DNA from: an uncultured Solirubrobacterales bacterium
GTDB lineage: Bacteria; Actinomycetota; Thermoleophilia; Solirubrobacterales; 70-9
NCBI GenBank assembly: GCA_903939845.1
Contig: CAJAIJ010000016.1
Location: 1 to 37,008, forward strand
DNA length: 37,008 nucleotides
Reading direction: 5' to 3'
Shown here piece by piece: positions 7,895 to 15,479 of this stretch (the stretch's first letter is position 1; every line of letters begins with the position of its first letter). A program made the position numbers and the translations under genes. The notes under the pieces were generated by a model. It made no database searches, was not told the origin of the DNA, and saw nothing but the letters and a program-made list of their open reading frames with translations.

Positions 7895-8590
7895 GTGGCT
7901 ACCGCATCCCCAAATCAGCTTGTCAACACAGATTCAGAGCAGGCCAGCTCGAAACCCCCGACAAACACTAAAGCTCGACCTGAGCCTGAGGATATATACC
8001 TCGTAGTTCTGGCGAAGCAGGGTCGTGCCGATGCGACCGACAAGCTCGTCAAGCGCTATCAGGGCTTCGTCCGGATGAAGGCTTCGTCCTACTTCCTGGT
8101 CGGCGGGGACTCCGATGACCTGATCCAGGAAGGGATGCTCGGCCTCTACAAGGCCATCCGTGACTTCCGGGATGACAGGGAGTCGAGCTTCCGGAACTTC
8201 GCCGAACTGTGCGTGACCCGCCAGATCATCACCGCGGTCAAGACGGCGACGAGAAACAAGCACACCCCTCTCAATCAGTATGTCTCCTTCGCCCAGTCGC
8301 CCTCGGCGTCTTCAGAGGTGGAGACCACGATGGAGGACATCCTCCCGGGACCGAGTGCGGCCGACCCGGTCAACCAGGCGATCTCGACTGAAGAGCTCGC
8401 AAGCCTGGTCGCCTGCCTGAAGGGGTCCCTTTCGGACATGGAGAGCAGTGTTCTGGCCTTCTACCTCGAGGATCGCTCCTACGAAGAGGTCGCGATGCTC
8501 CTGGGTTGCGACACCAAGACGGTCGACAACGCCCTGCAGCGGGTCAAGCGCAAGATCACCCGCCACATCGCCACCCGCGAAGCGGCCTGA
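7895..8590 (+). CDS. sigH: RNA polymerase sigma factor, SigH (sigma-30) type
   Basis: 231 aa. After a variable 30-residue N-terminus the protein follows the Bacillus SigH pattern closely: region 2 with KRYQGFVRMKASSYFLVGGD, DLIQEGMLGLYKAIRDF, then FAELCVTRQIITAVKTATR and HTPLNQYVSF, followed by a linker and region 4 with SYEEVAMLLGCDTKTVDNAL and RVKRK. In Bacillus SigH drives stationary-phase and early sporulation genes; in Thermoleophilia and Rubrobacteria homologues the role is not defined. GTG 7895 has GAGGAG 8 nt upstream. A second, out-of-frame open frame begins at GTG 7858 after GGGGAGG and ends at 7971; it could act as an upstream reading frame. Confidence 0.92.
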   Translation: MATASPNQLVNTDSEQASSKPPTNTKARPEPEDIYLVVLAKQGRADATDKLVKRYQGFVRMKASSYFLVGGDSDDLIQEGMLGLYKAIRDFRDDRESSFRNFAELCVTRQIITAVKTATRNKHTPLNQYVSFAQSPSASSEVETTMEDILPGPSAADPVNQAISTEELASLVACLKGSLSDMESSVLAFYLEDRSYEEVAMLLGCDTKTVDNALQRVKRKITRHIATREAA

Positions 8591-8623
8591 CGACACACGC
8601 CTGAACTAGAGGAGTAGACCGGG

Positions 8624-8648
8624 GCGCCCCGCAGGATGGCCGGGGCGC
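8624..8648 (+). terminator. Hairpin terminator after sigH
   Basis: GCGCCCCG (8624-8631) pairs with CGGGGCGC (8641-8648), loop 9 nt. It lies 34 bp after the sigH stop and before the tRNA gene. No T-tract, as is common in this GC-rich DNA. Confidence 0.5.
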
Positions 8649-8681
8649 TCCGGGTCGGTCTCCGCCTATATTGGGAGCCGT

Positions 8682-8755
8682 GCCCGCCTAGCTCAACTGG
8701 CTAGAGCACCTGTCTTGTAAACAGGAGGTTTCCGGTTCGAGTCCGGAGGCGGGCT
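8682..8755 (+). tRNA. tRNA-Thr (anticodon TGT)
   Basis: Acceptor stem GCCCGCC (8682-8688) pairs with GGCGGGC (8748-8754), discriminator T at 8755. The D arm starts TAGCTCAACTGG, the anticodon stem CCTGT/ACAGG encloses loop CTTGTAA with anticodon TGT, and the T arm has TCCGG-TTCGAGT-CCGGA. All four helices pair. CCA is not encoded. It decodes ACA (and by wobble other ACN threonine codons). A position downstream of sigH and upstream of rpmG-secE-nusG is common for tRNA genes in related genomes, but those genes are not here. Confidence 0.95.
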
Positions 8756-8774
8756 TTCCGTCGGCGCGAAAAAG

Positions 8775-8780
8775 TAACGT
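8775..8780 (+). promoter_or_regulatory. Candidate -10 hexamer (TAACGT) for the glycosyl-transfer unit
   Basis: TAACGT ends 9 nt before the ATG at 8790 and 20 bp after the tRNA gene. AAGG lies between the element and the ATG and could also serve as a weak ribosome-binding site. Confidence 0.3.
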
Positions 8781-8789
8781 AAGGCGCCA

Positions 8790-10607
8790 ATGATTTCGGA
8801 TCTGGGGGTGACCCTACTCGCAATGAGTGCGATCTTGGCCCTCTGGTCGGTCGCCGTTCTGTTGATGATCGGTATCGGTGCTCCGGTCGGGCGAGCCCTT
8901 GGGCTAAGCACCTCCACCCGTCTGTCAACGCTGTTCTGGCTCGGTGTGACAGTAACGGTCGGCTGGCTTTTTCTGGTTCACCTCGTGACGCCTCTCGATT
9001 CGATCGTGGCAAGGCTTCCGCTCGTTGCTGCGGGGGGGATCGGCTTGTGGATGCTTTACCGAAACGGCATCCTGGATCGGCTCAAGGCCGGGCTTTCGGG
9101 TCGAACCTCTGACTGGTTGATCCCAGGCGCAGGCCTTTTGGCGGTCTTGGTGTTGGCGAATTTCTCGCTTGCAGAACCCGGAAACTACGACTCGTACTTC
9201 TACCACTTCGCCTCGATTCGCCACTATTCCGAGTATTCAGCGATTGAAGGCCTGGTCAACCTTCACCACAGGCTCGGGTTTCAAGCGGCGACGCTACCCC
9301 TCGCGTCTTTTCTCGACCTCTGGCCGTTCGATGGTGAGGGCTTTCGCCTCGTCAACGGCTTCCTCGGAGCTGGACTGGTCTTCGAGCTGGCTAGCAGGCT
9401 CAGGCGCGGCCTGGTTTCTGGACGCTTCGGCCTGGGCGACATTCTGCTCGCCGTCTCTGTTCCTGTCCTGCTCTACATCCCGGGCGCGGCCTCTCCCACG
9501 GTGGCGATCGCATCTCCGAGCCTCGACACCGGGGCCGCGATCCTCTCCCTGGTCGCTTTCGCCTATTTCGCTGATGCTCTCGGGGAGCGATCCGGCGAGC
9601 GTGTGGCGGTCGCATTGGTGATCCTCTGCCTCGCAGCGACGTTCAGGCAGCTCAACCTCGTAGTCCTGGCCTTCGCGGTACCTATCTTGTTCTTCACGCT
9701 CTGGAGAGCCGGGAATCTGGACATTCGTTCTGTCGGGCCACCGCTCCTGATCGGTGGGTTCGTGCTCCTCTCCTCTGCCCTGCACAGCACCGTCGTAAGC
9801 GGCTACCCCTTCTATCCGGCGACCTTTCCGGAGCTTGGCCTTTCGTGGGCCCATCCGCCTGCTGAAGCAGCTGAAGTCAGGGATTTCATCACCCAGTTCG
9901 CTCGAGGAACGCTGGGGGGGGCCGTCAACACTGACGGATTCCTGAATGCAGTGGTGCCATGGCTGTCCGACTGGATTTCCGAGTTGAGGCAGCGGGGACA
10001 GCTGGGGCGCCTTCAGATGCTCGGCTTCATCTCTCTTGCCTCACTAGCGGGAATTCTTGCTATCCGCAACCGCAAGTTAGGAATTCGAAGGCTCGCACTG
10101 CTACTGGTTCCCCTTGTGCCGACGCTGGTCTTCTGGTTCGTTACCGCACCCCTCCTCAGGTTTGGGTTCGGGCCCATCGCACTTATGTTCTCGATGCCTT
10201 TGGCGCTCCTGATCACGGCGGGACGCTACGAGTTTGAGATGCGAGGCCTGGCTATCTTCCGACCCCGAACTGCAATCAACGCGAGCGCCGTAGTCTTGTT
10301 GCTCCTGATAACAGCCCTCTTGGTGTCAGCCGGTAAGTATGGAAGGCAGGCGAGCCTGCTCGTCTCAGCGGATGGGTCTGGACATCTCGGAGCCAGGGCA
10401 CCCTTACCGATCAAGGTGCAATCGACACTTCTAAGTGGTGGGGTCGAGGTCTACCAGCCGACCGAGCAAACGTATTGTGGCTTCGAACTGTGGTGCACGA
10501 TCGAAACGCAGTACGGGCTGAAGCTCCGGGGTGACTCGTTTTCGGAAGGGTTCGAGAGACTCGAGGTTGGGGATATATACCCGGAGGACGAGGTGGGATC
10601 AAGATGA
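8790..10607 (+). CDS. Multi-spanning membrane protein, putative GT-C-type glycosyltransferase
   Basis: 605 aa with about 12-13 hydrophobic segments, the first at residues 5-32 and the last near 490-510, followed by an extracytoplasmic tail of about 80 residues that contains a Cys pair (YCGFELWC). The first large loop holds NYDSYFYHF (D134), IRHYSEY and LVNLHHRLGF, a pattern seen in polytopic membrane proteins of the LIC_10190-like kind and reminiscent of the acidic catalytic loop of GT-C enzymes that use polyprenyl-phosphate sugars. Directly downstream is a polyprenyl-phosphate glycosyltransferase, which would supply such a donor. Codon use is more mixed (more CTT, TTG, GTT) than in flanking genes. 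Enzyme activity is inference; the membrane topology is directly visible. Confidence 0.75.
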   Translation: MISDLGVTLLAMSAILALWSVAVLLMIGIGAPVGRALGLSTSTRLSTLFWLGVTVTVGWLFLVHLVTPLDSIVARLPLVAAGGIGLWMLYRNGILDRLKAGLSGRTSDWLIPGAGLLAVLVLANFSLAEPGNYDSYFYHFASIRHYSEYSAIEGLVNLHHRLGFQAATLPLASFLDLWPFDGEGFRLVNGFLGAGLVFELASRLRRGLVSGRFGLGDILLAVSVPVLLYIPGAASPTVAIASPSLDTGAAILSLVAFAYFADALGERSGERVAVALVILCLAATFRQLNLVVLAFAVPILFFTLWRAGNLDIRSVGPPLLIGGFVLLSSALHSTVVSGYPFYPATFPELGLSWAHPPAEAAEVRDFITQFARGTLGGAVNTDGFLNAVVPWLSDWISELRQRGQLGRLQMLGFISLASLAGILAIRNRKLGIRRLALLLVPLVPTLVFWFVTAPLLRFGFGPIALMFSMPLALLITAGRYEFEMRGLAIFRPRTAINASAVVLLLLITALLVSAGKYGRQASLLVSADGSGHLGARAPLPIKVQSTLLSGGVEVYQPTEQTYCGFELWCTIETQYGLKLRGDSFSEGFERLEVGDIYPEDEVGSR

Positions 10608-10777
10608 GCTTGATGGCTATCGAGCCAAGGAAGCTTCAAGATCCGAGAGCCAAAGATCCAGACGAAGCCTCTGGCCGTTGGGTGAGTGTCAAGGCCTTCG
10701 GCACCGATGCTCTGGATCGCGACCCATTCTTCGAGGTGGCTGAGCGCCCGGAGGCTGTCAGCAGGAGGGGCGCATGA
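10604..10777 (+). CDS. Small 57-aa protein between two glycosyltransferase genes
   Basis: Too short for most gene callers. ATG 10604 overlaps the previous stop (ATGA, 10604-10607) and its own stop overlaps the next start (ATGA, 10774-10777), so it fills the space exactly and is probably translated by coupling. The product starts MSLMAIEPRKLQDPRAKDPD, is charged and soluble with no membrane helix or signal, and has DPFFEVAERPE near the end. I recognise no family. Position suggests an accessory subunit or linker peptide of the glycosyl-transfer unit; the alternative is a mere read-through spacer, but two perfect ATGA junctions argue against that. Confidence 0.6.
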   Translation: MSLMAIEPRKLQDPRAKDPDEASGRWVSVKAFGTDALDRDPFFEVAERPEAVSRRGA

Positions 10778-11466
10778 CCGACCTGACCATCGTGATGCCG
10801 GTTCTCAACGAGGAGAACACTCTGGGTCAGGCAATCCGGGAGGTTGTGGATGCCGCGCCTGCCGAAGGCTCGCTCGAGTTGATCATCGTCGATGACGGCT
10901 CGACCGACGGTTCCCCGGCCATCATCGAAGAGGCGGTTGAGTCCGACCCGAGGGTCCGCGTGATCACGCACCCCGTCAACCGCGGCAAGGGAAGCGCCAT
11001 CGTCACCGGTCTGCGTGAAGCAGGAGGCCGATGGTCGGCAATAATGGATGCGGACCTCGAGTACGAAGTGGCGGACATCGACCGCATTCTCGAACCACTC
11101 AGGAGGGGTGACGCAGACGCGGTCTTTGGTGCCCGCGGCTTCGATGCCGGATCGGCCTACAGCTTCTGGTACGTAGTTGGCAACCGAGGGGTGACGTTGT
11201 TCGCGAGTCTTTTGTTCGACTCCTGGCTTCGGGACATCATGACGTGCCACAAGGTCATGGCGACCGATGTCTTTCGCTCTCTGGACCTGACCGAAAACGG
11301 GTTTGCGATCGAAGCCGAAATCACGGCGCGCCTTCTTCGCAAGGGAAAGAGGATCTACGAGGTTCCGGTCTCCTACAGGGCCAGGTCCCGAGAGGAGGGG
11401 AAGAAGCTCACCGTCCTGGATGGCTTCAGGGTGCTTCGGACGCTCATTCGGTGTCGTTTTTCCTGA
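10774..11466 (+). CDS. Family 2 glycosyltransferase, polyprenyl-phosphate (DPM1-like) type
   Basis: 230 aa, single GT-A domain without membrane helices, like bacterial polyprenol-phosphate mannose/glucose synthases. Visible motifs are TIVMPVLNEENTL, IVDDGSTDGS, NRGKGSAIVTGL, the metal-binding MDADLEY (DAD), a GARGFDAGSAYSFW acceptor-side segment, and ENGFAIEAEITARL followed by RIYEVPVSY. The reaction would be transfer of a sugar from an NDP-sugar to a lipid phosphate at the inner membrane face. The upstream GT-C-like membrane protein would then use the lipid-linked sugar on the outer face. ATG start overlaps the small ORF stop. It converges with the hydrolase gene 15 bp away. Confidence 0.88.
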   Translation: MTDLTIVMPVLNEENTLGQAIREVVDAAPAEGSLELIIVDDGSTDGSPAIIEEAVESDPRVRVITHPVNRGKGSAIVTGLREAGGRWSAIMDADLEYEVADIDRILEPLRRGDADAVFGARGFDAGSAYSFWYVVGNRGVTLFASLLFDSWLRDIMTCHKVMATDVFRSLDLTENGFAIEAEITARLLRKGKRIYEVPVSYRARSREEGKKLTVLDGFRVLRTLIRCRFS

Positions 11467-11480
11467 GATGCAGGCGACGC

Positions 11481-12335
11481 TCAACCGAACGGCACGCCGT
11501 GCTCGAGCATCAGGGGTTCGGTGACCTTCGAGTCGGTGTGTTGGGCGATCCAGCGGAGGGTGATGTCGGGGCATTCCTCCTGGGGGTGGTGACCGATGTC
11601 TTCGAGGACGGTCTCGTCGGCATCGGGGAAGACACGGCCGATGCCCTTGAGGGTCCTGCCCTTGGGGACCATGTGGTCGTACTCGCCCAGCAGCACATGG
11701 ACGGGCCCCTCGAACGGACTCTCGGAGAAAGGTTCGTGAGAGAGCTTCCTGAGTATGTGGAGGCCCTGTCGAATGCCCGGGATCATCGTGATTCGCTGCT
11801 CGATCAGGCGTTTCATCAAGGGTTCCGAGATCTCATGGCCGTGCGAGAACAGGCTCCGGTAGGCGATCTGCACCACCGGCTTGAACCGCATCGCACCGGG
11901 GGCGGTCCTGCCGAGCAGGAACTCGATTTCGGGCCGGCCGATGATGTGGGCCAGCGGGAGTCGGCCGAAGCCGGCAGGGGCGATCAGCAGGAGTCCTTTG
12001 GTGAGGTCCGGCCGGTCGGCAGCGATCCCGGTCGCAACGGCACCACCGAGCGAGTGGCCCAGCAGGAAACAGTCCTCGATCCCGAGGGCATCGAAGGCCC
12101 GTTCGAACAGCTCGAGCCACTCGTCGAAGTCCTCGCCGGCAACTGAGCTCTCGCCGAACCCGGGCAGGTCGAAGGCGAATGTCGGCCGGGATAGGGACCG
12201 CGCAAACGGATCCCAGCTCTCGGAACTGTCCATCAGACCATGCAGCATCACGACCGGCTTGCCCCTGCCGGGCGTCCGTCTCAGCCCCAGTCGCTTCCTG
12301 CCGAGGACCAGCTCTTCCTGGACCGTCCTGCTCAT
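11481..12335 (-). CDS. Alpha/beta hydrolase
   Basis: 284 aa. Oxyanion-hole motif VVMLHGLMDSSESW (near residue 31), nucleophile elbow GHSLGG with Ser95, acid in LLGEYDHMVP and catalytic His in DIGHHPQEE complete the triad. DLPGFGES is typical of the epoxide-hydrolase/meta-cleavage-hydrolase side of the fold. No signal peptide. The substrate cannot be assigned. Start ATG at 12335 is preceded by AAGAAT (12344-12349) at 8 nt and lacks a Shine-Dalgarno, so it may be leaderless. Stands alone, convergent with the glycosyltransferase gene. Confidence 0.88.
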   Translation of the reverse strand: MSRTVQEELVLGRKRLGLRRTPGRGKPVVMLHGLMDSSESWDPFARSLSRPTFAFDLPGFGESSVAGEDFDEWLELFERAFDALGIEDCFLLGHSLGGAVATGIAADRPDLTKGLLLIAPAGFGRLPLAHIIGRPEIEFLLGRTAPGAMRFKPVVQIAYRSLFSHGHEISEPLMKRLIEQRITMIPGIRQGLHILRKLSHEPFSESPFEGPVHVLLGEYDHMVPKGRTLKGIGRVFPDADETVLEDIGHHPQEECPDITLRWIAQHTDSKVTEPLMLEHGVPFG

Positions 12336-12497
12336 CGAATCCCATTCTTCCCGACCGGGTCGGCGGAAGGCTTCCTGCCATCCGGCAAACTCCGGTCAGA
12401 AACCGGGGGCCCGATGCGACCCTTCCGAAAATGAAGGCCAGACCGACCGGTTCGACGACACAGGGTCGGACAGAAGAGGTGAGAGAGTGAGGCAGCG

Positions 12498-12851
12498 ATG
12501 GCCGGCAGGGTGATCAGCGGTTTGGGCGGGATGCTCGCACTCCTTTTCGTGCTGGCCCAGTTCATCTTCTGGGTCGGGTCCGCTACCGGGTTCGTCTGGC
12601 AGATCTGTCTCGAACCCGAGGGAGCCCCGCCGGCGAAGGCGAAAGTGGTGGAGGGGGTGGTCTATGTGTTCTTTCCCCCTCTCCTCCTCAGCTCGATCGA
12701 TCCGCCCGGAAGCTGTGTTCGAAACACTCCACTTCACCAGGGACTCAGTGCCCTGGGCGTCTGGGAGCTGCCGCCGCCGAGGGTCCAGGTCGAGGATCAC
12801 CTGAAGAGCCAGCGCGCTCTGTCGGCGCCCTCCTCGACCGAGCGGAGTTAG
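12498..12851 (+). CDS. Small membrane-anchored protein, unknown
   Basis: 117 aa. One clear hydrophobic helix at residues 8-33 (LGGMLALLFVLAQFIFWVG and beyond), a second shorter hydrophobic stretch near 50-65 (VVYVFFPPLLL), and cysteines at about 37 and 73. The C-terminal half (RNTPLHQGLSALGVWELPPP) looks like folded protein rather than random high-GC translation. AGTGAGG lies about 6 nt ahead of ATG 12498. No homologous family recognised. It is the only + strand gene between the hydrolase and the ABC transporter. The overlapping antisense frame lacks these features. Confidence 0.6.
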   Translation: MAGRVISGLGGMLALLFVLAQFIFWVGSATGFVWQICLEPEGAPPAKAKVVEGVVYVFFPPLLLSSIDPPGSCVRNTPLHQGLSALGVWELPPPRVQVEDHLKSQRALSAPSSTERS

Positions 12852-12871
12852 GCAGGGCGGCCCGGCGCCGG

Positions 12872-13615
12872 TCAGGCGAGGCCGGCGGTGTGGAGCCGGC
12901 CGAGGAACCGTTTGGTCTCGGGCAGGGACGGCGAGTCGAGAACCTGCCCGGGTGGACCCATCTCGACCAGTCGGCCGCCGTTGAGGAAGGCGACGGTATC
13001 GGCGACCTCACGGGCGAAGGACATCTCGTGAGTGGCGATCACCATCGTCATGCCCTCATCCTTGAGTTCCCGAACCACCTCCAGCACCTCGCCCACGAGT
13101 TCCGGGTCGAGAGCGCTCGTGACCTCGTCGAGGAGCAACGCACGCGGGCCGGGAGCGACGGCCCTGACAAGGGCCACCCGTTGCTGCTGGCCACCCGAGA
13201 GCCTCTCGGGCCGGTCATCCTCCCGTCCGGCCAGCCCGAAGCGATCCAGCAGCTCGCGGGCCCGGTCCCGCGCTTCGTCCTTCTTCATCTCCCCGCTCTT
13301 GATCGCCCCGATCGTCACGTTTTCGAGCACGGTCATGTGGGGAAAGAGATTGAAGGCCTGGAACACGAATCCGAGCTTCCGGCGGACTCCCACCGGATCG
13401 ACGGACGGGTCCGTGATCACCTCTCCGTCGAGCAGGATGTCGCCATCGTCGATCTCTTCGAGCAGGTCGATGCACCTCAGCAGGGTCGACTTTCCCGATC
13501 CGGAGGCTCCGATCAGAGCGATGGCTTCATGTTCGGCGACCGACAGGTCCACTCCCTCGAGTACCTGCCGCTCGCCGAAGGCCTTGGTCACGTCCCGAAT
13601 CTCGATCACGCTCAT
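12872..13615 (-). CDS. Polar amino-acid ABC transporter, ATP-binding subunit
   Basis: 247 aa, normal for GlnQ/HisP-type ATPases. Walker A GASGSGKST (residues 36-44), Q-loop FVFQAFNLFPHMTV, signature LSGGQQQRVALVRA, Walker B ALLLDEVTSALDPE and the switch His in ATHEMSF are all present. ALVRAVAPGP deviates mildly from the usual ARALA before Walker B. It energises uptake of an amino acid across the membrane with the permease and lipoprotein encoded upstream. Start overlaps the permease stop by 4 bp; all three genes form one - strand operon, ordered binding protein, permease, ATPase. Confidence 0.93.
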   Translation of the reverse strand: MSVIEIRDVTKAFGERQVLEGVDLSVAEHEAIALIGASGSGKSTLLRCIDLLEEIDDGDILLDGEVITDPSVDPVGVRRKLGFVFQAFNLFPHMTVLENVTIGAIKSGEMKKDEARDRARELLDRFGLAGREDDRPERLSGGQQQRVALVRAVAPGPRALLLDEVTSALDPELVGEVLEVVRELKDEGMTMVIATHEMSFAREVADTVAFLNGGRLVEMGPPGQVLDSPSLPETKRFLGRLHTAGLA

Positions 13616-14511
13616 CGGGCGGCCCCCCGGACCACGTCATCGCGGGCAGAGATGTAATCCAGCAGGCGGGCCATCGGGATCGTGACCAGCAGATAGAGCA
13701 GGGCTGCCGCGATCAGCGGGGTGAAGTTGAAGTCCCGGGCAGTGTCGATCTGGGCCTGGCGGAAGGCCTCGATCACCCCGACGATGGCCACCAGGGCGAC
13801 GTCCTTCTGCAGTGAGATGAAGTCGTTGAGCAGCGGCGGCCGGACTCTCCGGATGGCCTGGGGGAGGACGACGTACCTGAGTGCCTGAATTCGTGTCATT
13901 CCGACCGCCAGCGCCGAGTCCGTCTGGGTCTGGTTGACCGACGCGATTCCGGCACGGTAGACCTCGGCGACATAGGCCGAGTAGGCCAGGGCGAGTGCCG
14001 TGCAGCCGAGGATCAGCGGGTCGCCCGGCACGCCCTCGAGCTCGAGGGTCGGGATTCCGAAACCGAACAGGTAGATCAGGAGGATCACGGGAATTCCCCT
14101 GAAGATGTCGCAGTAGAGGGCGGCGAGAATCCTGATCGGGAAGAGGGCCGGATTGACGCTGGATCGGACCACGGCGATCAACAGGCCCAGGACGAGAACC
14201 ACTGCCTCGATCGCCAGGAACATCTTCACGTCGAGCCAGAAGGCGCTCAGGATTCCGGGGAACGATTCTCTGAAGACCTCGACCGAGAAGAACTGGGAGC
14301 GGACCTCGGGCCATCCGCTCGAGGTCAGGATCAGGAAGGCAAGCCCTCCCAGGATGAGCAGGGAAGAGCCGAAGGCGACCGCCTGACCGCGACGCGAACG
14401 GGCCCTCTTCGCCCGTTCGCGCTCGGCCCTGCGACCGCCTTCTTTCAGGATCGCGGAGCCGTCAGGCCCCGCGGAGGGGTCAGCTGAGCTCCGGGGCCTT
14501 GGCCGATTCAC
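13612..14511 (-). CDS. Polar amino-acid ABC transporter, permease subunit
   Basis: 299 aa. After a basic, cytoplasmic N-terminus of about 45 residues (RRAERERAKRARSRRG) come a first helix LLILGGLAFLILTSS and a BPD-type transmembrane domain of about five helices. The EAA-loop region that contacts the ATPase reads LRYVVLPQAIRRVRPPLLNDF, split here by its key residues Q and P as LPQAIRRVRPPLLND. This is the HisM/GlnP family of polar amino-acid permeases. ATG 14511 overlaps the end of the binding-protein gene by 32 bp; no nearer start was found that leaves the N-terminal helix intact. A single permease gene implies a homodimer. Confidence 0.92.
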   Translation of the reverse strand: MNRPRPRSSADPSAGPDGSAILKEGGRRAERERAKRARSRRGQAVAFGSSLLILGGLAFLILTSSGWPEVRSQFFSVEVFRESFPGILSAFWLDVKMFLAIEAVVLVLGLLIAVVRSSVNPALFPIRILAALYCDIFRGIPVILLIYLFGFGIPTLELEGVPGDPLILGCTALALAYSAYVAEVYRAGIASVNQTQTDSALAVGMTRIQALRYVVLPQAIRRVRPPLLNDFISLQKDVALVAIVGVIEAFRQAQIDTARDFNFTPLIAAALLYLLVTIPMARLLDYISARDDVVRGAAR

Positions 14512-15361
14512 TCATCCACTGACGGGTGATCTCCTCGAGCGACCCGTCTTCCTTCAGGGCCTCGAGGGCCGCGTTGACGCAGGGGGTGAGCTCGGAATCC
14601 TTGGCCAGCAGGGCCCCCCACTCATCACCACCGGGGGCACTGAACTGGCCCGCGATCGACGAATCCGGGATCTCGACCGCACGGAGGTAGATGGCGGTCG
14701 GGAGGTCGAGGACGGCTGCATCGATCTGGCCCTGCTTCAGCGCGGTCACGACGTCGTTCGAGTTGTCGTAGACCTTCGGCTTCGTCGAAGGCTCGATCTC
14801 GGTCTCGACTGCTTCGAGGCTGGTCGTCCCGATCTGGACGCCGATGTTCAGATCCTGGAGTTCGTCGAGGCCCGAGACCTCGCCGATACCGGACTCTTCT
14901 GTGACCAGCACGGCTTGATTCGCCGTGTAATAGGGGATCGAGAAGTCGACGGCCTTTTCACGAGCCGGTGTGATCGAGATCTGGTTCACGTCGAAGTCGA
15001 ACTTCTTCGGGCCGGGTGCGTAGGAGGCGTTGAACGGAACGACCGTCCACTCGACCTCGGAACGACTGAAGCCGAGCTTGTCGGCGACTGCGTAGGCCAC
15101 GGCGCTCTCGAAGCCCTTGCCGTTGGACGGATCGTCGTTCTCGAAGTAGGGGTCGTAGGCCGGGCTGTCGGTCGCGACGGTGAGTACCCCTTCGCGGAAG
15201 GTGGAGAGAGTCTCCGGCGTGCAATCGTCCAGAGAAGCGACCTTGGCGCCACTGGTGGACCCGGATTCCCCGGATGAGCCGGAGTCGTCACTGGCGCAAC
15301 CGGCCAGGAATGCAAACGCGAACAGCGACAGGAAAAGCGGAGCGAGACGGGACTTCTTCAT
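14480..15361 (-). CDS. Amino-acid ABC transporter substrate-binding lipoprotein
   Basis: 293 aa from ATG 15361. Signal peptide MKKSRLAPLFLSLFAFAF ends in a lipobox LAGC, so the mature protein starts at a lipidated Cys and a Ser/Gly linker. The rest is a type-2 periplasmic-binding fold (SBP_bac_3): LTVATDSPAYDPYFEND, FDFDVNQISITPAREKAVDF, a hinge segment LNIGVQIGTTSLEAVE and DAAVLDLPTAIYLR. I chose 15361 rather than an upstream in-frame ATG (15397) because GGAGG lies 8 nt upstream (15370-15374) and the signal peptide begins exactly there. It captures an amino acid outside the membrane for the permease/ATPase pair downstream. The ligand is not predictable. Confidence 0.93.
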   Translation of the reverse strand: MKKSRLAPLFLSLFAFAFLAGCASDDSGSSGESGSTSGAKVASLDDCTPETLSTFREGVLTVATDSPAYDPYFENDDPSNGKGFESAVAYAVADKLGFSRSEVEWTVVPFNASYAPGPKKFDFDVNQISITPAREKAVDFSIPYYTANQAVLVTEESGIGEVSGLDELQDLNIGVQIGTTSLEAVETEIEPSTKPKVYDNSNDVVTALKQGQIDAAVLDLPTAIYLRAVEIPDSSIAGQFSAPGGDEWGALLAKDSELTPCVNAALEALKEDGSLEEITRQWMSESAKAPELS

Positions 15362-15426
15362 CAGGGGAACCTCCGGTCTGGGACGGTCAGTGCGCACAGG
15401 TTATGCCAAGTCGGGGCGGTTACGGC

Positions 15427-15440
15427 GATAATCCCTTATC
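15427..15440. promoter_or_regulatory. Palindrome GATAATCCCTTATC between divergent genes
   Basis: GATAA and TTATC are perfect 5-bp arms around TCCC in the AT-richest spot of the 118-bp gap between the amino-acid transporter operon (- strand) and the PlsC-GpsA gene (+ strand). Either arm could be a -10 box, or the whole may be an operator for either side. Confidence 0.35.
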
Positions 15441-15479
15441 CGTTCCGACCGGCCTCGTCCGGGGCCACGTATCGATGCC

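Noticed and set aside
8755-11480. Integrative element with attachment sites at tRNA-Thr
   Set aside because: No integrase, no duplicated tRNA 3' end near 11.4-12.5 kb, and no phage genes; only codon use hints at transfer.
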